In this document: in pieces, positions 58,327-64,000 of the stretch
Layout of the letters: the number at the start of each line of letters is the position of its first letter
How positions within the stretch are numbered: position 1 is the first letter of the stretch
Assembly: GCA_020746875.1 (NCBI GenBank)
Contig: JAGTJL010000008.1
Span: 1,984,001 to 2,048,000 of the forward strand
Direction: 5' to 3'
DNA from: Rhexocercosporidium sp. MPI-PUGE-AT-0058
Lineage: Eukaryota; Ascomycota; Leotiomycetes; Helotiales
DNA length: 64,000 bases
Position numbers and translations under genes: made by a program
Notes under the pieces: model-generated
Seen by the model: the letters and a program-made list of their open reading frames with translations, nothing else
Database searches by the model: none
Told to the model about the DNA's origin: nothing

Positions 58327-59165
58327 ATGCTTTTCAAGTCTATCATTCTGGCTATGGCCGCTGCTGAGCTCGTTGCTGGTCACGGAGCAATTATCAAGGC
58401 TGTTGGAGACATGGGCGGTGAGGGCATGGCTATCGGTGGTTAGTGCCTACTTTTCTTTCTCATTCCCTCCAAATCTAGAGTTACAAAAGAACACCTGATC
58501 TAACAAAGCTTCTTAGTTGACACTGCTACTCCCCGTGACGGCACGAGAAGAAACCCTTTCCAACAGGATTCCACTCGCTTCAAGAACGCCGCAGCAGACC
58601 AGTGCGGAGAGACCCTCGGAGGTGGAACCAACGATCCTGCTACCCAGGTCCCCGCGCAGCTGGCTGCCAACGGCGGAAACATGCCTCAGATTTCTCAAGG
58701 TGGAATGGTCATGATGACTCTTCACCAAGTCAATGGTGATGGCGCCGGACCCTACGAATGCATGATTGACAGCACTGGTACTGGAACTCAATGGGTGAAT
58801 ATGCAAGTTGCCACCAACGTGCCAGGCGAAGACTCGAGAAGCAGAGCCAAGGCTACCGATTTCGTGAGTATCAACCATATCTACCAGCTATCCAACTTTA
58901 CTGACTCTTCTCAGCCTCTTACTGCCAAGGTTGCAGCTGATCAAGAATGTACCGGATCCGTTGGTGGATTGGATGGAGTCTGCATGGTCAGGTGTAACAA
59001 CGATGCCAGTAGGTACCTCATGATCGCACAACTACTTCGCAGCTAACCTTTTTATCAGACGCTGGCCCATTCGGAGGTTGCGTTGCTGTCCAGATGGTTA
59101 GTTCCAACGCCACTGCTGCAACCAAGAAGGCTCGGTCCCAGAAGACCAGGCTCTACCGCTCCTAG
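58327..59165 (+). CDS. Egh16/Gas1-type secreted protein
   Basis: A small secreted protein of the Egh16-like family, whose known members (Egh16H of powdery mildew, Gas1/Gas2 of the rice blast fungus) are induced during early plant infection. Exons are 58327-58438, 58517-58863, 58915-59008 and 59059-59165, giving 219 residues. The N-terminus is a signal peptide ([14 protein letters not shown]) probably cleaved before [10 protein letters not shown], so the mature protein would begin with His. Family features are [46 protein letters not shown] and the C-terminal Cys residues in ECTGS, CMVRCNN and GGCVAVQ. Six or more Cys suggest disulphides. The final part is basic ([10 protein letters not shown]), which is less usual. 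A role in host interaction is inferred from relatives. Confidence 0.88.
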
Positions 59166-60218
59166 TTGCATCATCAGTAGCCTGGTCGCTGGCTGAGTCT
59201 CAGGCTTTGGTATAATTTTTCGATTTGAATTTGCATCATTCTTTAGCGATATTAGCGAGGGGAAGGAGCAGTGCTCAATCAGCCGGTCCTTACATATCAA
59301 GCCTGTATCTATATGACATTTCTTATTCCCATTTCCTTCAGTTTAGACTGTCTGCATGAAACGGTGTTTCGTTCGGAAAACTACAAAAAGTTAAAAGTCA
59401 AATCTTACAGCGATCGATTCCTGAGTGACATTGAAATATTTCGAAGAAACAGTTGCTTCCGGGGAAGCAATTCACTAACCCCGAGCTGTCTTTCAATACA
59501 CTTATAGCTGTAAAGGTGCGGACGAAGCACTGATAGCTTGAAGTCGCCATTCACCTTGATACGAAAACCTTCGTCCCTGCTCATCTTGACCTTTCAGTTC
59601 GGAATATTCGTAAATGAGATGGGTGGTTGGGACGGCAATGATAGAGTTTATTTTGCAACAACATCAATCTCTTTCTACGGCTTTACAATATTATAACGGG
59701 CGCGGAACGAAGAACAAGTCCAATTTCCAGACCTTTAAATGTACATATATCACGTGGCTGTACATGTTTCAACCAGAAGGAAAGATGAGGGGATTGCTGG
59801 CTTGGAAGATCATCAAATCGTAGGGTATAATTCTTGTTGGGTGATCTCTCTGGCTCTGTATTAGGTAGGGTCTTTTTTCTGGGCACAGCTGACTGGATGG
59901 TCCGTTCCGTTGTTTGGGTGGGGCGCTTGAAAGTGACAGGGGTTTTAAGGTTACCCGCTAAGCGCGAAAGCCCTGGTTGCCACGAAGTCAACAAACAATG
60001 TAAACAAACCCCAAGTTTTGTCTGGTGCCGTACATCTGACAACACCACCCGCAAAATCATCATCTATCCTTGCATCTCGCACTTTTCGACTCGCAACATC
60101 GCATCTTCCATTCAAACCTCTCAATCTGCAGGCCCTCAATCTCTTGTGAGGTCCGAGGTACCTCGACGTTGCTACACGTCTGCATTCCACACTCCATTCC
60201 GCGCCTTGAGCCGCAGCC
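59166..60218. other. Intergenic
   Basis: No gene seen. Holds the 3' flank of the Egh16-like gene and the promoter of the large coiled-coil gene. Confidence 0.5.
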
Positions 60219-63200
60219 ATGCCATCAATGGAGAGAGAAGCCTCGCGGGACAGCGACCGGCACTTGAAACACCAGCATTCTGCTTCATCGGACTGCGGAA
60301 GAGCTGTTGTTCCCATGTAAAAGATGCTTCTCAAGTGCTTCTGAGAGATGCTAACTTTGTATTTTGCAGGTGGGACAGCTCCGATCCAGAACGCGCACCT
60401 CCTCCCCTACCTATGAATCCGTCCTCACCTGCAGCTACTTCGCGGCCCAACACTTCGACCGCTATCCAATCTGCACATCTAGCCCTTACCGAAAAGGCCA
60501 GGGAAAGCGGCTATGTGACAAATTCTCCAGTGAAACGAATAGACACATCTCCCGAGCGGTCCCTGATAAAGGGAGCTGCTCATAAGCGTATGCAGTCTCT
60601 GCAGACAGGGAATGTGAGGGATCTGAGTAGTTTTTTGGAGGGCGGCTCGACATTCAGCACCCCACGATCGCCAGAAAAGAGTACTGGACGACCAGCAACC
60701 CCACATACAAATAAGGAATTCGTACTTGAACCTAGGTCACTAGAAAAGTCCCCAGACAAATTGCCTGAGAAGGACTCAAGTCGATCCGTTACACCGACCC
60801 CCGGACGAGAGACTCCTAATCGAGACCTGACAGTTCGACCCTCCTTGAGGAGACCTCCGCAGAGTATCCTTGGAGAGAATACTCCTCCGCAATCGGCTAC
60901 AATGCTTGCTTTACAGAATATGGCCACAAGGGAGGCGGATACTTCATTGTCAAATATTACGAATGGTTCTACAGCGCTGGTCCGCACACCACAGACCTTT
61001 GATGCCATTTCCAATCAGATTCTAAGCCTCACCAGTATTGCTACGAGTCTACAGAGGGAGATGGCTCAGCTTAGTAGGAGAAGCAAGGACAACGCCACCG
61101 ATCTTGTGAGCTTGAAAGAAGCAACAAATGCTCGCGACGAGGATATCCGGAAAAGTCTTCGCGAGCTAGTCATCAATCTCTCCGAGTCCAGTTCTCGGTC
61201 GTCGAGTAGCATCTACCCGCCCGCTGCACTTTACCTCGATAGCAAAGCTCACATTTCACCTGGGTCGAGGGCGTTAAAGCCATTTTCACTACCACGCATT
61301 CCAAGTCCAACAACCTTCGCCGCATCCCTGGACAGGGAGTCAATGACGAGCGCATCTTCTTACAATCACGATGGAGTCGCAAGCATCGCTCTTCTGGAAA
61401 AGGTTCTTCGGGATATGGGTACTAAAGAAGGACAGGAACTTTTGCTATCTCGGCTGACAGAAGTAGCCGAAATCCTTGCTCGTGATGGAAATGCGACCGC
61501 CCAGAAGTTAGATGCTTTGGTCGATCTTATTAATAGAAACTCACCCCAAGAACTTGTGACGCAGTATGGTGGGGGCTCTGGAGGCGACTCTGGAGGCAAC
61601 AGGTCTCGTGGCTTTAGCTTCGATGAATCCCCCAGACTTGAGCTGGATTTCGACAATCCAAAATCTGGTCCAGTAGCACAGCGAGTCGGCATACTTATGG
61701 GATCGACAGGCAACAAGGAAAACATAGGCGCACCATCGTCAGCCCGCGCCTCAGAAATCATCAATGACGATATCATGAAGATCATTCGAACCATCAAGGA
61801 CAGTGTTGCTCAAGGAGGAGGGCTAACAGCCGAAGTCAAAGCTCTGGTACGCGAGCTTCGAGGGGAGGTCCTAGGTATGGGTCGTGAGATTGGCCGAAAG
61901 TTGGACCAAGAAAGCAGCAAAAATGCCTCTACCCAAGATGCTGCTACAGAACGGGAGCAAGTTACTCGTGTCGTGCAAGACGGGTTGGAGGAGCTGAAAG
62001 TGCACATGGACGAAATACTTCGGGAACACCGCCGCCAGTCTGCGTCTTCTGTAGCGTCGCGGAATACTGTTGACTACCAAGAGATATACAATGCTGTCCG
62101 AAGCGCCATCAATGAAAAGTCGCAGCACCAACGACACCCAGAACTTCAAAAACAAGATATCATCGAGGCTGTTAAAGAAGCATGGGAAAATTATAAGCCC
62201 GAAATCGAACTTCAGCAGTTTGGTCTAGAGCGGGAGGAGCTTTTGACAGTCCTGAAGGAGGGAATCCAGGAATACGCCCCAAAGGATAATCAACGCGAAT
62301 TCGAAGGAGCAACCCGCGAAGAGGTCTTCACGGCAGTCATAGAAGGCTTGAAGCACTTTACTCCCCCCCGGGTCGATACCGAGGCAAGCCTCTCACGGGA
62401 GGAGATTTTGGATGCTGTTAGAGAGTGTTTGGAGGAGTTCGAGTTCCCTTCAGCGCCTGCGCCGGAACCAATTGAGACTGGTATTACTCGAGATGATATG
62501 CTGGATGCGGTCAAAGAAGGTCTTCACTCATTCGACTTCCCAACCAACAACATGGCTTTGAGCAGGGAACTCAATGATGGACTAACCCGAGACGACGTAC
62601 TTGATGCTGTACGAGAGGTTCTCAGTACATTCGAATTCCCTATCCAGGCCCCAGGATCAAGCAAAGAGAACGAAGACGGAGTGACTCGAGAGGACATGCT
62701 CGACGCCGTTAGAGAAGGCCTCCACACGTTCGAATTCCCATCTAATGAAATGGCTTTGAGTAGGGAAGTTGGTGATAGTCTAACTCGAGACGACGTACTC
62801 GATGCCGTACGAGAGGTCCTCAACACATTCCAGTTTCCGATCCAAGCTCCGGATTCAAACAGAGAGAACGACGAAGGGTTGACCCGAGAAGACATGCTCG
62901 ATGCTGTCAGAGAAGGTCTCCACACATTCGACTTCCCCATCAATGGAGATACAGTCAACAGATATACTGGTGAAAGTCTGACCAAGGACGACCTCCAGCA
63001 CGCTCTTAAGGAATGTCTCCATGACTTCGACTTCGGCGTAAGTTCGACTGCTTTGACGCGAGACCTCGGCCCGGCACTGACACGGGACGATCTATTCGAC
63101 GCTGTCAAGGCAGGCCTAGGAGAAACTCCTCAAATCGAGTTAGTCGAGCAAGTTGTGGAGCAGCTAAATGAGATCTTGGAGTCTATGCGAACTGAATTCA

Positions 63201-64000
63201 AAGCCGTCTCTGACGAAGCAAAGCAAAATGTTGCTGCACACGGACGAGATACAGAACAACTCCTTGATGCTACCAAAGACGGCTTCGAAAAGCTCCGGAG
63301 CGATATCGAGACATATGTCGATCGAGCCGCAGACATCAATGAAAAAGACGAGCTTCTGGACCGAATGCGAACCAGCCTCGACTCTCTTCGAATGGAAGTG
63401 GAGGCTCTTGCCTCCCAAGGTTCGGGCAGTTCTCTCAGTGTGGTCCAAAGCGAGCTGGAAAATTTGCGAGAGACGATGTCAACATCATTGGTTCGTGGGA
63501 GCACAGGGGCTGATAAGGATGAGATTCTGGATGCCCTAAAGGCTGGTCTCGATAGCCTACGAGCAGACATCGAACGACCCAAGGACAGTAGCGAGAGCAT
63601 TCTCTCTGGGACGGGCGAAATTCTTGATGCCCTTCATGATGGCTTATCCGGCCTGAGGGGCGATGTTGAGAAGATTGCTACCGATCTCAACAAGCCAGTG
63701 GATATGACAGTCAACTATGAGATTCTTGATACCCTGAAACTCGGACTAGAAGGTGTCCGTGCCGATATTGATCGCTTGAGAGAAAGCGGCCATGGAGAGC
63801 AAACTGTAGCTGAGATCAATAGCGGAGCTGTGATCACCGCAGAAAGCTTGAAGCGGAACGACATTGAAAACCTCGAGGTTTTGATTACTCAACTCCGAAT
63901 TAAAGTCGAAGCACTTGAATCCATGCCACCTGCACCATCCCAGCCAGTGCCAGGAAGCTTGTCCAAGGACGACCTCCAAAACGTTGAAGAGATGCTACGG
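60219..64000 (+). CDS. Large repeat-rich coiled-coil protein (5' part, cut by window)
   Basis: The ATG at 60219 (MPSMEREASRDSD) begins a short exon, then a GTAAAAGATG donor at about 60319 and a TTTTGCAG acceptor at 60370. After that a single frame is open to the window end, more than 1,200 codons, and the gene continues beyond. The second exon begins WDSSDPERAPPPLP. A disordered, Ser/Pro/Thr-rich region with several SPEK/TPGRE stretches runs to about 61000, then a coiled coil begins (FDAISNQILSLTSIATSLQRE). From about 62140 to 63130 a 33-residue unit repeats, consensus LTR(E/D)D(M/V)LDAVREGL.TF.FP, about eleven copies. Shorter related units (EILDALK.GL..LRADIE) follow to the end. The amphipathic repeats suggest a rod or scaffold. 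I know no function; similar leotiomycete proteins carry names such as 'ajm1-like', which is only a label. Confidence 0.8.
62147..63110 (+). repeat. Tandem 33-residue protein repeat (about 99 bases)
   Basis: Units start near 62147, 62224, 62309, 62389, 62479, 62579, 62680, 62779, 62878, 62974 and 63072. The central units are 96-101 bases apart and alternate between a TRDDVLDAVREVL and a TREDMLDAVREGL form, so the true duplicating block may be a pair of about 200 bases. The repeat is in frame and inside the coding sequence. Confidence 0.85.

Noticed and set aside
62147..63110. Regularly spaced repeats as a CRISPR array
   Set aside because: Spacers are absent; the repeats are contiguous, in frame and inside a eukaryotic coding sequence.
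62290..63600. Long minus-strand frames rich in Ser and Arg
   Set aside because: They are shadows of the repetitive plus-strand coiled-coil gene and repeat with the same period.

Overview
The window looks like nuclear DNA of a filamentous ascomycete (Pezizomycotina; a plant-associated leotiomycete is the best guess, but that rank is inference). The evidence is many genes split by 45-80 base introns with GTAAGT-like donors and CTAAC-type branch points, Zn2Cys6 and C2H2 regulators, a 2EXR protein, an Egh16-type secreted protein, secreted pectinase and protease genes, and a fungal-type 'HKD' kinase. No rRNA, tRNA, CRISPR, intact transposon or viral element was recognised.

Region by region. 1-4336 is gene-poor with short tandem repeats. 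4337-8849 carries two tandem C2H2 zinc-finger paralogues; each finger of the second has lost a metal ligand. 9352-10954 is a secreted GH28 pectinase. 12682-16637 is the most unusual locus: a neutral-trehalase (GH37) sequence that lacks key active-site residues, has two apparent one-base frameshifts, and runs in frame at its C-terminus into a complete-looking Ser/Thr kinase. 17340-26154 holds an HSL-type alpha/beta hydrolase, a malate/L-lactate-type dehydrogenase, an MFS sugar/quinate-type transporter, a Zn2Cys6 activator and a small Dabb-domain protein, plausibly a small catabolic cluster. 26530-27446 is an OGFr-domain protein. 28742-33219 has a sedolisin protease and a type-B carboxylesterase, both with signal peptides.

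34150-36220 is a graveyard: a truncated, frameshifted glycerate kinase and an MFS transporter with stops and frameshifts. From about 39 kb the region is largely housekeeping: a TBC RabGAP, an ankyrin-DIL protein, allantoicase, a cytochrome b561-type membrane protein, a 2EXR protein and ribosomal protein eL27. A GPR1/FUN34/YaaH acetate-transporter-type gene at 52684-53867 has a nonsense codon. 58327-59165 encodes an Egh16/Gas1-type secreted protein, and 60219 to the window end is the 5' part of a very large repeat-rich coiled-coil protein.

How the genes may work together: the secreted hydrolases (GH28, sedolisin, carboxylesterase, Egh16-like) fit life on plant tissue. The 17-26 kb block fits regulated uptake and oxidation of a small ester or hydroxyacid. 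Allantoicase is nitrogen salvage. Exon models were made by eye from reading frame, splice consensus and remembered family features; no alignment was run, so splice sites are approximate unless given exactly.
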